Shown here: piece after piece, positions 31,689-32,486 of the stretch | How the letters are laid out: each line of letters opens with the position of its first letter | Numbering within the stretch: the first letter of the stretch is position 1 | Assembly: GCA_019695075.1 (NCBI GenBank) | Contig: JAIBAS010000502.1 | Span: 1 to 32,486, forward strand | Reading direction: 5' to 3' | Source of the DNA: Promineifilum sp. | GTDB lineage: Bacteria > Chloroflexota > Anaerolineae > Promineifilales > Promineifilaceae | DNA length: 32,486 nucleotides | Position numbers and translations under genes: made by a program | Notes under the pieces: model-generated | What the model was told of the DNA's origin: nothing | Database searches by the model: none | Seen by the model: the letters and a program-made list of their open reading frames with translations, nothing else

Positions 31689-32486
31689 ATGGACAAAGCG
31701 ACCCGCAGCCAAACCCGCCACCACAACAGTCGTCTCGTCTTGAAGACGATCTACGACGCTGGCGAGATCAGCCGCGCGGAGATCGCCCGCCGCACCCACC
31801 TCACCCGTCCAACCGTCTCCACACTGGCCAACGGCCTGCTGGAGAGCGGCCTCGTCATCGAGACTGGCCCCGGCCCCTCGGCCGGCGGCAAGCGTCCTAC
31901 CCTGCTATCGATCAACGAAGATGGCCCCTGCCTGCTGACGCTCGACCTGAGCGGCGACGACTACCGCGGCGCGTTGGTGACGCTGCGCGGCCATGTCATC
32001 CGGCGGGCGACCCTGCCGGCGGCGGCGAGGCGAGGCGAGGCGGCGCTGGCCTGCGTCTACCAACTGGGTGACAAGCTGTTGCCCACCGGCCCGCTGCTGG
32101 GCATCGGCGTGGCCACGCCCGGCCTGGTCGATCCCCATCGGGGCATTGTCCTGCGCGCCGTCAATCGCGATTGGACCGACGTGCCCCTGGGCCAACGGCT
32201 GGCGGAGCGCTACGAGTGCCCCGTCCACGTGGCCAACGACAGCCACATGGCCGCGTTGGCCGAATACACCTATGGCGACGCCCCCGGCGGCGGCAACGTC
32301 ATCGTCATCCGCGTCGGCCAGGGCGTCGGCGCGGGCATTATCCTCAACGGCCGCCCCTTCTACGGCGACGGCTACGGCGCGGGCGAGATCGGCCACGTTG
32401 TCGTCGATCCCGGCGGCGCGCTGTGCAGCTGCGGCAACCGCGGCTGCCTGGAAACGACGAGTAGCATCCCGGCGATGCTGCGCGAG
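31689..32486 (+). CDS. ROK-family transcriptional regulator (3' end outside window)
   Basis: The frame is open from ATG 31689 through the last base, giving 266 residues of an incomplete gene. Residues ~10-65 form a winged helix-turn-helix (EISRAEIARRTHLTRPTVSTLANGLLESGLV). From ~75 comes the ROK sugar-kinase-like domain, with IGVATPGLVD, VANDSHMAALAE, RVGQGVGAGII and the ROK signature GEIGHVVVDPGG followed by the zinc-binding motif CSCGNRGCLE. ROK proteins with such an N-terminus are mostly sugar-responsive repressors; lacking the C-terminus, I cannot judge kinase activity or ligand. A strong promoter and a dyad operator lie directly upstream, pointing to self-repression. The genes it may control lie beyond the window or include the divergent NYN gene. 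Confidence 0.9.
   Translation, partial: MDKATRSQTRHHNSRLVLKTIYDAGEISRAEIARRTHLTRPTVSTLANGLLESGLVIETGPGPSAGGKRPTLLSINEDGPCLLTLDLSGDDYRGALVTLRGHVIRRATLPAAARRGEAALACVYQLGDKLLPTGPLLGIGVATPGLVDPHRGIVLRAVNRDWTDVPLGQRLAERYECPVHVANDSHMAALAEYTYGDAPGGGNVIVIRVGQGVGAGIILNGRPFYGDGYGAGEIGHVVVDPGGALCSCGNRGCLETTSSIPAMLRE

Overview
The window looks like a chromosomal segment of a high-GC member of the Chloroflexota, probably an Anaerolineae-type lineage. This rests on style, not on a marker gene: very large histidine kinases built from strings of GAF domains, abundant palindromic intergenic repeats, a LysW-like zinc-ribbon protein next to an ATP-grasp ligase, and mostly G/C-ending codons. No rRNA or ribosomal protein is present to fix the taxonomy.

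Layout. 1-470 is the C-terminal end of GatB. 489-8382 is a signalling block: a membrane GAF sensor without a kinase domain, an 1803-residue multi-GAF histidine kinase whose start overlaps it, and a single-domain response regulator. 8586-11155 is a three-gene run: a D-Ala-D-Ala-ligase-like ATP-grasp enzyme, a LysW-like Cys4 protein and a membrane-anchored Asp-box beta-propeller protein. 11309-11671 is a cytosolic Csp-like copper-binding protein. 11792-15748 is a compact unit of two DUF488 proteins and a RecQ helicase with an extra N-terminal domain; its promoter places the transcript start almost on the first start codon, so it is probably leaderless. 15952-16620 (minus) is a PlsC-type acyltransferase. 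16853-20670 holds two convergent GH13 enzymes, separated by a three-unit palindromic tandem repeat. 20816-23036 (minus) holds an SDR oxidoreductase and an acyl-CoA dehydrogenase. 23335-24267 (minus) is a three-repeat lipoprotein with a clear terminator.

24413-30170 (minus) is a visibly less GC-rich three-gene operon: a SNF2 helicase, a SWIM zinc-finger protein and a protein of unknown function with possible resemblance to helicase-associated winged-helix proteins. It lies next to tRNA-Asp(GTC) and is the most accessory-looking part of the window. 30622-31485 (minus) is a NYN-domain nuclease-like protein with a possible cold-shock-like tail. A ROK-family regulator starts at 31689, runs off the window, and has a near-consensus promoter with a dyad operator.

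Intergenic regions are short. The only stretch above 300 bases without a protein gene is 30171-30621; it holds a possible promoter for the SNF2 operon, a terminator, tRNA-Asp and a long inverted repeat. Most other gaps of 150-300 bases carry palindromic repeats. The best candidates for an undescribed system are the SNF2/SWIM/579-residue operon, the DUF488-DUF488-RecQ unit, and the ATP-grasp/LysW-like pair.
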